Shown here piece by piece: positions 33,807 to 43,614 of a stretch of 64,000 nt of DNA. The DNA is taken from contig NZ_JAJOYU010000008.1 in the NCBI RefSeq assembly GCF_021290985.1, forward strand, positions 62,001 through 126,000, in the 5' to 3' direction. The notes beneath the pieces are model-generated. The model saw only the letters and a program-made list of their open reading frames with translations, was not told where the DNA came from and did no database searches. The position numbers and the translations under genes are program-made. This DNA comes from Rheinheimera soli (GTDB lineage Bacteria > Pseudomonadota > Gammaproteobacteria > Enterobacterales > Alteromonadaceae). Numbering within the stretch: position 1 is the first letter of the stretch; each line of letters opens with the position of its first letter.

Positions 33807-35042
33807 CTAATTTAATAGTTCACTGAAAAACTGTACTGCAACCAAGTCCCCAGCTGCAACATCAGAGCGTTCAGCCTCAAGAACAGCGAAACAATTCGCA
33901 TCAATTAATGACGTCAGCATACCCGAGCTGTCTTTGCCTACAGGCCGGACTGTCAGGCGTCCATCGCCTTGCTCCACAACTGCGCGCTGAAAATCAAGAC
34001 GCCCTGGTTTTTTGCGAAAGGTATGCGAGGCAACGGCCTCGAATAACGGCCTTTGCATCACCTTCTCTCCTGCTAACTTTCGAAGAGCTGGCTGTGCCAG
34101 TTGATCTAAAGTGACTATTGCAGACACCGGATTACCTGGTAGACCAAAAAACCAACAGTCATTTAATTTGCCAAACGCAAAAGGTTTTCCAGGTTTAATG
34201 GCTACTTTCCAAAAGTCTACTTGTCCTAATTCGGCCAACACTTGTTTGGTGTAATCAGAGTCACCGACCGACACACCGCCACTGGTGATCAGAGCATCAG
34301 CTTCTGCCGCAACCTTTTGGAACAGTGTTTTAAGCTGCACAGGATCATCTGCCACCCAGCCATAATCAACCAACTCAAGATCCAAGCGTTTCAACATAGC
34401 GGCCAAAACAAACCTGTTACTGTCATAAAGCTGTCCGTCGCTTAAGCTCTCTCCGGGTTTTACAAGCTCATCCCCTGTTGATAACACTCCCACTTTCAGC
34501 TTACGAAACACAGGCAACCTGGCAAAGCCCAAAGTCGCCGCCAAACCAAGGTGCAACGGGCCCAGCCTCTGTCCTGCCGATAAGACTAGAGTGCCTTTTT
34601 CAATTTCGCTGCCAGCAAGACGCACATGAGCACCTGCTGAAACCTTTGATTTAAACTCAATACTGCCATCCGACTGAAGCTGGACGTCCTCTTGCATCAC
34701 AACAGTATCTAATCCCGCCGGTAATTCGGCTCCTGTCATGATCCGGACACAACAGCCAGCAGGAACAGGTTGACGATAAGGGTGTCCAGCCAGGCTATGG
34801 CCAACGACTCTAAATAACCTATGGCAGTGAAGGTCAGCAAACTTAACAGCGTAACCATCCATAGCTGAATTGTGATAAGAAGGTATTTGCAAGGGTGAAT
34901 GAATATCCTCAGTGAGGATTCGGCCAAGACAACAATCTAACGGAGTAATTTCCGCAGAAAGTTTACAATTTACAGCATTGAGCAATGTTGTCACTGCAGC
35001 TTCAAAGGTCAACATCGTATTCTTACTCTCAGAGGCGTTCAT
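33807..35042 (-). CDS. moeA: Molybdopterin molybdenumtransferase
   Basis: 411 aa, the same length as E. coli MoeA. It inserts molybdate into adenylated molybdopterin. Motifs: SAMDGYAV (about 60), RIMTGAELPAG, VMQEDV, GVLSTGDEL, DSNRFVLAAML, TSGGVSVGDSDYTK, KPGKPFAFG, GLPGNPVSA. The start is ATG 35042, with AAGGA upstream; an in-frame TTG overlapping the narL stop (35081) is weaker. It lies 35 bp downstream of narL on the same strand, so the nitrate regulator and a Moco gene are probably cotranscribed. Confidence 0.95.
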   Translation of the reverse strand: MNASESKNTMLTFEAAVTTLLNAVNCKLSAEITPLDCCLGRILTEDIHSPLQIPSYHNSAMDGYAVKFADLHCHRLFRVVGHSLAGHPYRQPVPAGCCVRIMTGAELPAGLDTVVMQEDVQLQSDGSIEFKSKVSAGAHVRLAGSEIEKGTLVLSAGQRLGPLHLGLAATLGFARLPVFRKLKVGVLSTGDELVKPGESLSDGQLYDSNRFVLAAMLKRLDLELVDYGWVADDPVQLKTLFQKVAAEADALITSGGVSVGDSDYTKQVLAELGQVDFWKVAIKPGKPFAFGKLNDCWFFGLPGNPVSAIVTLDQLAQPALRKLAGEKVMQRPLFEAVASHTFRKKPGRLDFQRAVVEQGDGRLTVRPVGKDSSGMLTSLIDANCFAVLEAERSDVAAGDLVAVQFFSELLN

Positions 35043-35077
35043 TAAAAGATCCTTTGTCTTCGTAAAACGGCGTTCCT

Positions 35078-35722
35078 TCAACTCTGGTTATTTACCATCC
35101 AGACAGCCGCTTCAACTCTGGAACGTAAATTGAGTTTCTTCAATAAATGCTTAACATGCACCTTTACTGTTCCATCTGAGATATCTAATTCACGTGCAAT
35201 AAGTTTATTGCTGCGCCCTTTAGCAATTAAACTCAATATTTCATATTCCCTGTTGGTTAGACTATTGATGTCGGCAGCTGGCTTTTCCGCAGGCCGCCTG
35301 ATGGCCGCCGCTAACGCCGCATTCACGGCATCACTCAATACCATTTTTCCGCTCGCGGCTTTTTTTATTTGCTCTAACAACTCATCAGGGTCTGAGTCTT
35401 TCAGTAAGTAACCATCAGCTCCCTGACTAATGGCCTTGATAACATCTTCATTGTTATCAGAGACAGTCAACATAACAATTCTTGAGGTGATCCCTTCGTC
35501 ACGAAGTCTTTTTAAGGTTTCAAGCCCATCCATCCCCTGCATATTCAAATCGAGAATAATCAAATCGGGTTCCGTTTCAGAGACCATTTCCAAGGCTTCA
35601 GCACCAGAGCCCGCTTCTGCAATAATTTCAAACTCAGGTTCAAAGCCCAATAACTGACGAAGTCCCTTACGAAGTAATGGGTGATCATCAACAAGCATCA
35701 CAGTTGTTTTACAATCTGACAT
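35078..35722 (-). CDS. narL: Nitrate/nitrite response regulator
   Basis: 214 aa. An N-terminal receiver domain (VMLVDDHPLLRKG, phospho-Asp in LIILDLNMQGMDG, Lys in GYLLKDSD) is joined to a C-terminal LuxR-type helix-turn-helix (LTNREYEILSLIAKGRSNKLIARELDISDGTVKVHVKHLLKKLNLRSRVEAAVW). The HVKHLLKKL block is typical of NarL/NarP. ATG 35722 has GGAG at 7 bases; earlier in-frame ATGs lack one. It should bind the 7-2-7 sites found throughout this window. Its partner narX lies 2 kb away, with narK between them. Confidence 0.94.
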   Translation of the reverse strand: MSDCKTTVMLVDDHPLLRKGLRQLLGFEPEFEIIAEAGSGAEALEMVSETEPDLIILDLNMQGMDGLETLKRLRDEGITSRIVMLTVSDNNEDVIKAISQGADGYLLKDSDPDELLEQIKKAASGKMVLSDAVNAALAAAIRRPAEKPAADINSLTNREYEILSLIAKGRSNKLIARELDISDGTVKVHVKHLLKKLNLRSRVEAAVWMVNNQS

Positions 35723-36039
35723 TTCATTCTCCGACATCCAAATCTCCACGCACAAGCATATGCTGCAGTATTGTATGGGTAGTTAGTTTGATTTATACCA
35801 TGTCCCAGAGAATGTTTGACACATCCCTCTTTTACACACTATCTGACGAACCTACAGCAGCACCTGTAAGCCATTGTTTTATTTAAAAATAAATTTATAA
35901 ACCACTATGCATACCTCCTTGTAGGTATCTACTCTGCCTAACAATTCTGTCAGAACTAACTCCTCAGAACAATTGTAGTGGCTTACAGCTGTCTGCATAG
36001 TTCCATAGCACCTTTTCTGGGTTAGCACGGAGTGAAACT
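35723..36039. promoter_or_regulatory. narL / narK divergent control region with NarL 7-2-7 site
   Basis: 317 bases between divergent starts. TACCTCC-TT-GTAGGTA (35912-35927) is a NarL/NarP 7-2-7 palindrome about 120 bp before the narK ATG. A partial FNR-like half (TTGATTTAT, 35788-35796) is closer to narL. No other gene was seen. Confidence 0.82.
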
Positions 36040-37656
36040 ATGTCGAATTTAAAACGTTGGGAACCGGAAAGTGAAACTTTCTGGCAACAGCAAGGCAGTA
36101 AAATTGCAAATCGGAATCTGTGGATCTCCATTCCCAGTCTGCTCTGTGGTTTTGGGGTATGGATGCTGTGGAGCATTATCACAGTACAAATGTTAAATGT
36201 GGGTTTTCCTTTTACAACCAGTGAGTTATTCACGTTAACAGCTATTGCGGGCTTAACTGGTGCCACTCTGCGCATTCCGTCGAGTTTCTTTGTCAGACTT
36301 TGCGGTGGTCGTTACACATTGTTTTTGACAACTACACTATTAATTGTTCCTGCCGTATTCACAGGCTTAGCATTGCAAGACAAAAGTACGCCTTTGTGGG
36401 TATTTCAGTTGATGGCTTTATTATCAGGTATCGGAGGTGGCAACTTTGCTTCTTCGATGTCAAACATTAGCTTTTTTTACCCCAAAAAACAGCAAGGACT
36501 TGCTTTGGGTCTGAATGCGGGTCTTGGTAACTTTGGTGTAACCACAGTGCAGATTGCTGTACCTCTGTTTATGTCATATGGTGTATTTTCGATGTTTGGC
36601 GCAGGTGAACCTATGGTTCTTGAAAAAGCCAGCGGAACAGTCATCGGCACTATTGCGGCAGGTTCTCAGACATGGATCCAGAATTCTGGCTTTGCCTGGC
36701 TAATAACCCTGGTGCCATTGGCATTTTTGCTATGGTTTGGCACTAACAACATTAACACCGAAGAAGTTACACCTAAACTTCCTGCCGCCCCGACGTCTTT
36801 TGCAATTATTTTGGCCATGCTAGGTATCGGCTTTTTGACATCTGTCGTTGGTCTTTGGTTAATGTTGCCAGAAAATGCCAATGGTTCAGGCTTTGGTATT
36901 CCCAAAGAGATAGTTATAGTCTTGGTTCTCTTTTCAACAGTAATGCTTCTGAAGCTACTACCTGGCGCAATTCGAACCAGTTTGGATCGACAGTACAAAA
37001 TTTTCAATAATAAACACACCTGGGTTATGAGTGTTTTATATGTCATGACTTTCGGTTCGTTTATTGGTTTCTCTGCAGCCTTCCCTCTTTCTATTCAGGT
37101 TATCTTTGGTTATAGCCATATGATGGTTGATGGAGTCATGACTCATACAACTCCAAATCCTAATGGTCCAAGTGCGCTGACCTATGCATGGATAGCACCA
37201 TTTATTGGTGCTTTGATCCGCCCTGTTGGTGGTTGGGTCGCAGATAAAGTAGGTGGTTCTTTTGTTACCCAGGTTTGTTCTGTCATTATGACTATTTGTG
37301 CGGTGGGTGCAGCCTACTATATGCAACTGGCTTATCAATCCGCTACTCCTGAACAATATTTTGTGCCGTTCTTCTTAATTTTTCTGGGGCTATTTGCTGC
37401 TAGTGGTATTGGTAATGGCTCTACGTTCCGAACCATTGCCGTGGTATTCCCTAAAGAGCAAGCAGGACCAGTATTAGGCTGGACCTCCGCTGTCGCGGCT
37501 TATGGCGCTTTCTATATTCCACAGGTACTGGGAGAACAAATCAAGGCTGCGACGCCTGAATATGCAATGGTTGGTTTCGCTGCATTTTATGTTCTGTGCT
37601 TGGTGTTGAATTGGTTTTTCTATTTACGGAAAAGTGGGGAGTTTTACAATCCATAG
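36040..37656 (+). CDS. narK: Nitrate/nitrite antiporter, E. coli NarK type
   Basis: 538 aa, 12 helices. Strong NarK2/NarK-type features: WEPESETFWQQQGSKIANRNLWISIPSLL at the start, LTGATLRIPSSFFVRLCGGR, GGNFASSMSNISFFYPKKQQGLALGLNAGLGNFGV (first nitrate signature), GALIRPVGGWVADKVGG, and GIGNGSTFRTIAVVFPKEQAGPVLGWTSAVAAYGAFYIP (second signature). It imports nitrate and exports nitrite for NarG. ATG 36040 has GGAG at 7 bases. Single-gene unit with a long bidirectional terminator behind it. The third NNP transporter of this window. Confidence 0.94.
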   Translation: MSNLKRWEPESETFWQQQGSKIANRNLWISIPSLLCGFGVWMLWSIITVQMLNVGFPFTTSELFTLTAIAGLTGATLRIPSSFFVRLCGGRYTLFLTTTLLIVPAVFTGLALQDKSTPLWVFQLMALLSGIGGGNFASSMSNISFFYPKKQQGLALGLNAGLGNFGVTTVQIAVPLFMSYGVFSMFGAGEPMVLEKASGTVIGTIAAGSQTWIQNSGFAWLITLVPLAFLLWFGTNNINTEEVTPKLPAAPTSFAIILAMLGIGFLTSVVGLWLMLPENANGSGFGIPKEIVIVLVLFSTVMLLKLLPGAIRTSLDRQYKIFNNKHTWVMSVLYVMTFGSFIGFSAAFPLSIQVIFGYSHMMVDGVMTHTTPNPNGPSALTYAWIAPFIGALIRPVGGWVADKVGGSFVTQVCSVIMTICAVGAAYYMQLAYQSATPEQYFVPFFLIFLGLFAASGIGNGSTFRTIAVVFPKEQAGPVLGWTSAVAAYGAFYIPQVLGEQIKAATPEYAMVGFAAFYVLCLVLNWFFYLRKSGEFYNP

Positions 37657-37676
37657 AAAACATCTTTGAATAAATA

Positions 37677-37716
37677 CACAGAGAAGCCATTTTCTCCTTC
37701 AGTTGGCTTCTCTGTG
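37677..37716. terminator. Bidirectional terminator between narK and narX
   Basis: CACAGAGAAGCCA (37677-37689) pairs over 13 bases with TGGCTTCTCTGTG (37704-37716) around a 14-base loop. It separates convergent narK and narX. Confidence 0.85.
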
Positions 37717-37752
37717 ATTAAGTATAATGCCCTGTTTAATTTCCTATTTTTC

Positions 37753-39561
37753 TTAAGCAGACAACTGAAGATAGTTTGGCGTGAATATAAAATAAACTCC
37801 TGTACCGCCCTGCTCCCGCCGACTAATTCGGATGGATCCTCCTAGTTGCTTACATCGCTCTTGCATGATGGCCAATCCATAGTGATTTTGTTTTTCAGCC
37901 TCGGGGGGGATACCTACACCGTTGTCTTCGATTGCGAGCTCTATCGCCTGGTCAGATCTCTGCACGATACGAATCAATACCTCAGTTCCCTGGCTGTGGT
38001 GTACCGCATTCTGGCTTGCCTCACGCACAATTTGTAGCAAGTGTATTTCTTCGTGTGGCTCTAATGGTGTATTAGTTAGTTGGTAATCTAACTTAAATTT
38101 CATTCCTGACTGAGCAGATAACTGGGTCGCGGTGGTTTCCAGAGCCTGCTGTAATCCACCACAATCAACTTTTAATCTAAAGGTCGTCAGCAGCTCTCTG
38201 AGCTGCCTGTAAGCTGCGTCCAGTCCGTGTTTTAATTCTGAGGCTACATCTAGCATCGACACTTTGTCATCCAACGAGATCGCTTTATTCAATCTGCTTA
38301 CCTGAATTTTTAAATAGGACAACGCCTGTGCCAGTGAGTCGTGCAATTCGCGAGCTATCACTGTTCTTTCCTGCATTAAAGCTAGTCGTCTGGATTGTTC
38401 CGCCTCTGATTTAAGACTCATCGCAATAGCGAGCTGATCAGCGAAGGTAGATAGCAATTGTTGCTGCCACTCAGCCATATCAACTGATGGCTCTATTCTC
38501 ACAACCAGTACACCGTAGTTATGATTATCACGGCGAAGCTGATAACGAAATACCACCATATCCCCAAGGGGAACACCTCTGGCCGGAGCTTCAATACAAT
38601 CATCGCAAGTTGCTCTGCTGCAGGCATCATGATCTACATCTCCAGGTTGCAATTGCAAGTAAGGTAAATTACCGCTTTCAGTGATTAAACAAAGTTCAAT
38701 ATCCTTAATGTTTGACACCTCTTGCAGACGATTAATGAGGTCGTCAAGCTGCTTTCTATCTGGCACTTGCTGATTAAAGCTACGTGCCATGTCGTATAAA
38801 AATTGCAATTTGATATTACTTTGTTGTAATGCCTGGGTTTGTTGATCTACCCGTTTTTCAAGACTTCCATACATATAGCCTATGGCGTCACTCATCTTAT
38901 TGATGGTGCCGGCAAGCACTCCGAGTTCATCATTCTGCTGGGGCTGTATTCTTGAGGTGAAATCACCTTGACCTATACGGCGTGCCGCACGAGTCAACTC
39001 TGAAAGAGGCTGCTCTACTCTGGTCTTTAACCAATACATAACAATCATAGCCAGAATCACGGTCAAAAATAATGCAACGATCTGAACAAGTCGCAAGGTA
39101 CGAACCTTAGTCTCTGCATCACCTTGTATTCGACTTACCAAATCTTCCAACAAACCTACATGCCTAGTAATCCCTGCACTCAACTGCGCACTACTGAGTT
39201 TACTTTCACTCATAAGTGCAGATAACGTAAGCCAACTAAGTCGAGCCTCACGGAATGATTCTCTTAGTGGCAGATCTTCATGCTTTAATCTCAAAAAAAC
39301 AGGATGCTGCCAACTATTCAGTAACTGTTGCTGCGCTTCAACCAGTTCATCCGATTTTCCTTGTTGGCTTAGCAAGGCCACTTTGTAAGTTTGCATTCGT
39401 AAAGAGCCAGCAATATTGATGGCTAAAGCGTCACTGTCAGCCTTCTCAGACAACCAGTAAGAAATAAGCATAGTGCCAAGAGCCAAAGTCACTATGCAGG
39501 ACAAGGCAACACCGATTCGGGTAACAATTGAAAATTCTTTCACCTTCAAATTCATGTTCAC
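37753..39561 (-). CDS. narX: Nitrate/nitrite sensor histidine kinase
   Basis: 602 aa. First membrane helix (about 15-35), then the P-box INIAGSLRMQTYKVALL (about 45-62), which binds nitrate in NarX/NarQ. A periplasmic four-helix bundle, second helix (about 155-175), HAMP domain, and a central module with a cysteine cluster (CSRATCDDC near 330) follow. Last come the HisKA_3 H-box ARELHDSLAQALSYLKIQVSRL and an HATPase domain (EDNGVGIP, GGTGVYF). It phosphorylates NarL (35078-35722). The frame opens with a GTG at 39561; an ATG two codons later (39555) is equally plausible. Divergent from narG. Confidence 0.94.
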   Translation of the reverse strand: MNMNLKVKEFSIVTRIGVALSCIVTLALGTMLISYWLSEKADSDALAINIAGSLRMQTYKVALLSQQGKSDELVEAQQQLLNSWQHPVFLRLKHEDLPLRESFREARLSWLTLSALMSESKLSSAQLSAGITRHVGLLEDLVSRIQGDAETKVRTLRLVQIVALFLTVILAMIVMYWLKTRVEQPLSELTRAARRIGQGDFTSRIQPQQNDELGVLAGTINKMSDAIGYMYGSLEKRVDQQTQALQQSNIKLQFLYDMARSFNQQVPDRKQLDDLINRLQEVSNIKDIELCLITESGNLPYLQLQPGDVDHDACSRATCDDCIEAPARGVPLGDMVVFRYQLRRDNHNYGVLVVRIEPSVDMAEWQQQLLSTFADQLAIAMSLKSEAEQSRRLALMQERTVIARELHDSLAQALSYLKIQVSRLNKAISLDDKVSMLDVASELKHGLDAAYRQLRELLTTFRLKVDCGGLQQALETTATQLSAQSGMKFKLDYQLTNTPLEPHEEIHLLQIVREASQNAVHHSQGTEVLIRIVQRSDQAIELAIEDNGVGIPPEAEKQNHYGLAIMQERCKQLGGSIRISRREQGGTGVYFIFTPNYLQLSA

Positions 39562-39709
39562 TCAGACCTATTCAAAATTAAGTGCCATAGCAACAGTGTT
39601 GAGCAAGCTAGCTACCTCCTTTATCTTACCAGAGGTCAACCTCTACTGATCGCATAAAACAACAATGATATTTTTCATTTATTTTCATTGAGTTACAGAA
39701 ATTCCTCTA

Positions 39710-39725
39710 TACCTACTTAGTGGTA
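39710..39725 (+). promoter_or_regulatory. NarL/NarP 7-2-7 site upstream of narG
   Basis: TACCTAC-TT-AGTGGTA, 54 bp upstream of the FNR box centre. Further heptamer-like sequences TACCTCC (39613-39619) and TACCTAT (39740-39746) flank it. Confidence 0.83.
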
Positions 39726-39764
39726 TAACGTCTTCCTAGTACCTATTTGCGTGCCATAGCAAGC

Positions 39765-39778
39765 TTGTTCCAGATCAA
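39765..39778 (+). promoter_or_regulatory. FNR box upstream of narG
   Basis: TTGTT-CCAG-ATCAA, one mismatch to the FNR consensus, about 100 bp before the narG ATG. It lies inside the long open frame that begins at 39747, which shows those codons are not translated. Confidence 0.78.
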
Positions 39779-39872
39779 TCATTATTCCCTACACACTCTT
39801 ATAGTGTTCGCAAGTAAAGCAGACAAGGTCACAACACAAGTAAAAGCTGTGATCAGCGCCAGGAGTAAACCG

Positions 39873-42800
39873 ATGAGTCACCTTCTCGATAAATTACGGT
39901 TTTTTAAAACTCGTAAAACCCCATTTTCAGATGGGCATGGTATTACAACGAACGAAGACAGAACCTGGGAACAGGGTTACCGTCAACGCTGGCAGCATGA
40001 CAAGATAGTCCGTTCTACCCATGGGGTAAACTGCACAGGGTCTTGTAGCTGGAAGATTTACGTGAAAGACGGGCTGGTTACATGGGAAACTCAGCAAACT
40101 GACTATCCGCGTACCAGACCAGACCTGCCAAACCATGAACCTCGTGGTTGCCCAAGAGGTGCTAGTTACTCTTGGTATATTTATAGCGCCAACCGCCTGA
40201 AGTATCCAAAAATACGTCAAAGTCTGATGAAACTGTGGCGTGAAGCTAAAGCTATCCACAAAGATCCTGTGTTGGCTTGGCAATCCATTATCAATGATCC
40301 AATCAAAGCCAAAAGTTATAAAGAACGTCGTGGTTTGGGTGGTTTTGTCCGTGCCAGCTGGGATGAAGTAAACGAGCTGATTGCGGCGGCAAACGTTCAT
40401 ACAGCAAAAACTTATGGTCCAGACCGCGTATCCGGTTTTTCACCAATTCCCGCAATGTCCATGGTGTCTTATGCGGCGGGAGCCCGTTATTTATCACTGA
40501 TTGGTGGTAACTGTTTAAGTTTTTACGATTGGTACTGTGACTTACCTCCATCTTCTCCTCAAGTCTGGGGCGAACAGACAGACGTTCCTGAATCCGCGGA
40601 TTGGTACAACTCAAATTATATTATTGTCTGGGGGTCAAACGTACCACAAACCAGGACTCCTGATGCCCACTTCCTCACAGAGGTGCGTTACAAAGGAACC
40701 AAAACCTGCGTCATCACTTCGGACTATTCAGAAGCATCAAAGTTCGGTGACACCTGGCTTGCCCCACGTCAAGGCACTGACGCGGCACTGGCGATGGCGT
40801 TTGGTCATGTCATTCTGAAAGAGTTTCATGTTAACAATCCTAGTGTTTACTTCACAGACTATGTTCGCCGCTACACCGATATGCCTATGCTGGTCATTTT
40901 AGAAGAGCAGGATGGAAAACTCGGTCAGGGTCGCTTCCTGCGCGCAGCAGACTTAGTAGATAATTTGGGCGAAAACAATAATCCAGACTGGAAAACTATT
41001 GCTCTGGACAACAAAACCGGCAAGTTGACCAGCCCGAACGGTGCTATTGGTTATCGCTGGGGTCAGAATACCGACCAGATCGGTAAGTGGAACTTAGAGC
41101 AAAAGGACAAAGATGGTGAAATTGAACTGGCTCTGAGTCTGAAAGATCAAAACGATGGTTTAGTTGATGTGGCATTCCCTTATTTTGGTGGTGCTCCACA
41201 TGAATACAAGTACTTCCAACACACTGCGCATGATGACATTCAGCTGCGTAAAGTACCGGCGAAAAAGGTCACTCTTGCAAACGGTACTGAGGTTCTGGTT
41301 GCCACTGTATTTGATTTAACGCTCGCACATTATGGTGTCGACAATGGCATTGGTGACACAAATCGCGCCAGCTCTTATTCAGACAATGTGCCTTACACCC
41401 CTGCGTGGCAAGAAGCTATTACCGGCGTCAAACCTGAAGATGTGATCAGAGTCGCCACAGAGTTTGGCCGCAATGCGGACAAAACACGTGGCCGTTCTAT
41501 GGTTATAGTTGGTGCAGCGCTAAACCACTGGTATCACATGGACATGAACTACCGTGGTTTAATCAACATGCTGATGATGTGTGGTTGTATAGGTCAAAGC
41601 GGTGGTGGCTGGGCGCATTACGTGGGGCAGGAAAAACTGCGGCCACAAACTGGTTGGGCTCCTTTGGCATTTGCAACCGATTGGCAAAAGCCTCCACGCC
41701 ACATGAACGGTACTTCATTTTTCTATAATCACTCCAGCCAGTGGCGTTATGAAAAACTGGATATGGCAGAAGTGGTTTCACCTCTTGCCAATAAAGAAAA
41801 GTGGACAGGTTCGATCATCGACTTTAATACCCGTGCAGAAAGAATGGGCTGGTTACCTTCTGCCCCTCAATTGGCGGTCAATCCATTACATATTGCCGGT
41901 AAAGCTAAAGTTGCCGGGTTAGAGATTAAAGACTATCTGTTAGGCGAACTTAAAAATCGCAATATTAAGTTTGCCTGTGAAGAGCCTGAAAATCCTCAGA
42001 ACTTCCCTCGCAATATGTTTATCTGGCGTTCGAACCTGCTGGGGTCAAGCGGCAAAGGCCATGAATACATGCTGCGCCATTTGCTTGGCACCAAACATGG
42101 CTTGTTGGGTAAAGACTTAGGTGGATTTGGTGGTAAAAAACCAGAAGATGTGACCTGGACAGATGAACCGGCAGAAGGGAAAGTTGACCTGTGGGTGACA
42201 CTGGATTTCCGCATGTCAACCACCTGTTTGTATTCAGACATCGTGCTTCCTACCGCAACCTGGTACGAAAAAGATGATATGAACACGTCGGATATGCATC
42301 CGTTCATTCACCCGCTGTCTGCAGCAATAGACCCGGTCTGGGAAGCCCGCAGCGACTGGGAAATTTTCAAAGGCATTGCCAAAGAGTTTTCCAAAGTTTG
42401 TGTCGGTCATTTGGGCGTTGAAACCGATGTGGTCACTACCCCAATGCATCACGATACCCCTGCCGAGCTGGCGCAGCCTTATGGTGTTAAAGCCTGGTGG
42501 AAAGGTGAATGTGAGGCAATACCAGGCATCACTATGCCGCATTTAAATCTGGTGGAGCGTGATTATCCAAATACCTATCAGCGCTTTACTTCGGTGGGTC
42601 CTTTACTGGAGAAATCAGGCAACGGCGGTAAAGGCATCAGCTGGGATACTAAAAATGAAGTGAAATTCTTAAGGGAGCTCAATCGTACCCACACAACTGA
42701 GGGCATAAACAAAGGTTTAGCCAAAATCGAGTCTGCTATTGATGCCTGCGAAGTGGTGTTAACACTGGCGCCTGAAACCAACGGTCAAGTGGCAGTAAAA

Positions 42801-43604
42801 GCCTGGGCGGCACTGAGCAAAATCACTGGCCGGGATCACCGTCATCTTGCACTCAACAAAGAGGATGAAAAAATCCGTTGGCGCGACATTGTGGCGCAAC
42901 CGCGCAAAATCATTTCATCTCCGACCTGGTCAGGTTTGGAAGACGAACATGTGTCTTACAACGCCGGTTACACCAACGTGCATGAGCTTATTCCATGGCG
43001 CACCATTACAGGCCGTCAGCAGTTTTATCAGGATCACGAGTGGATGCGCGATTTTGGTGAACAGCAATGTTCCTACAAGCCGCCAATCAACTTAAAAACT
43101 GTCGCCCCTGTGCTGAATAAAAAGCCCAATGGCAACACCGAAATCGTACTGAACTGGATCACTCCACACCAAAAATGGGGCATTCACAGTACTTATTCCG
43201 ACAACCTGCTGATGCTGACGCTATCACGTGGTGGCCCTATCGTCTGGCTCAGTGAAATTGACGCTAAAGCGGCGGGTATAGAAGACAACGATTGGATTGA
43301 AATTTTTAACGTCAACGGTGCCATAGCAGCCCGTGCAGTGGTGTCACAGCGGGTGCCGGAAGGCATGAGCATGATGTACCACGCGCAGGAACGGATAGTA
43401 AACGTGCCTGGCAGTGAACAAACAGGTACCCGCGGTGGTATTCACAACTCTGTGACCCGCGCAGTAATGAAGCCCACCCATATGATCGGTGGTTATGCCC
43501 AGCAATCTTATGGCTTTAACTATTACGGCACTGTGGGGTGTAACCGCGATGAGTTTGTCATCGTTCGTAAGATGAACAAAGTCGACTGGCTGGACACCCA
43601 ATAG
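39873..43604 (+). CDS. narG: Membrane-bound nitrate reductase, catalytic alpha subunit
   Basis: 1243 aa (E. coli 1247). It reduces nitrate to nitrite at bis-MGD molybdenum on the cytoplasmic face. The FS0 [4Fe-4S] ligands are H50, C54, C58 and C93 (HGVNCTGSC, then RGCPRG). The Mo-coordinating Asp lies in YDWYCDLPPSSPQVWGEQTD, about residue 220. The conserved end KVDWLDTQ is present. Start ATG 39873 has AGGAG at 7 bases and gives the family N terminus (MSHLLDKLRFF); the upstream frame overlaps the FNR box. First gene of narGHJI. No twin-arginine signal, so the complex faces the cytoplasm. Confidence 0.97.
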   Translation: MSHLLDKLRFFKTRKTPFSDGHGITTNEDRTWEQGYRQRWQHDKIVRSTHGVNCTGSCSWKIYVKDGLVTWETQQTDYPRTRPDLPNHEPRGCPRGASYSWYIYSANRLKYPKIRQSLMKLWREAKAIHKDPVLAWQSIINDPIKAKSYKERRGLGGFVRASWDEVNELIAAANVHTAKTYGPDRVSGFSPIPAMSMVSYAAGARYLSLIGGNCLSFYDWYCDLPPSSPQVWGEQTDVPESADWYNSNYIIVWGSNVPQTRTPDAHFLTEVRYKGTKTCVITSDYSEASKFGDTWLAPRQGTDAALAMAFGHVILKEFHVNNPSVYFTDYVRRYTDMPMLVILEEQDGKLGQGRFLRAADLVDNLGENNNPDWKTIALDNKTGKLTSPNGAIGYRWGQNTDQIGKWNLEQKDKDGEIELALSLKDQNDGLVDVAFPYFGGAPHEYKYFQHTAHDDIQLRKVPAKKVTLANGTEVLVATVFDLTLAHYGVDNGIGDTNRASSYSDNVPYTPAWQEAITGVKPEDVIRVATEFGRNADKTRGRSMVIVGAALNHWYHMDMNYRGLINMLMMCGCIGQSGGGWAHYVGQEKLRPQTGWAPLAFATDWQKPPRHMNGTSFFYNHSSQWRYEKLDMAEVVSPLANKEKWTGSIIDFNTRAERMGWLPSAPQLAVNPLHIAGKAKVAGLEIKDYLLGELKNRNIKFACEEPENPQNFPRNMFIWRSNLLGSSGKGHEYMLRHLLGTKHGLLGKDLGGFGGKKPEDVTWTDEPAEGKVDLWVTLDFRMSTTCLYSDIVLPTATWYEKDDMNTSDMHPFIHPLSAAIDPVWEARSDWEIFKGIAKEFSKVCVGHLGVETDVVTTPMHHDTPAELAQPYGVKAWWKGECEAIPGITMPHLNLVERDYPNTYQRFTSVGPLLEKSGNGGKGISWDTKNEVKFLRELNRTHTTEGINKGLAKIESAIDACEVVLTLAPETNGQVAVKAWAALSKITGRDHRHLALNKEDEKIRWRDIVAQPRKIISSPTWSGLEDEHVSYNAGYTNVHELIPWRTITGRQQFYQDHEWMRDFGEQQCSYKPPINLKTVAPVLNKKPNGNTEIVLNWITPHQKWGIHSTYSDNLLMLTLSRGGPIVWLSEIDAKAAGIEDNDWIEIFNVNGAIAARAVVSQRVPEGMSMMYHAQERIVNVPGSEQTGTRGGIHNSVTRAVMKPTHMIGGYAQQSYGFNYYGTVGCNRDEFVIVRKMNKVDWLDTQ

Positions 43605-43614
43605 GAGTAGCATG

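Noticed and set aside
39747-39872. Longer narG reading frame
   Set aside because: It contains the FNR box and lacks a ribosome binding site; 39873 gives the conserved N terminus.
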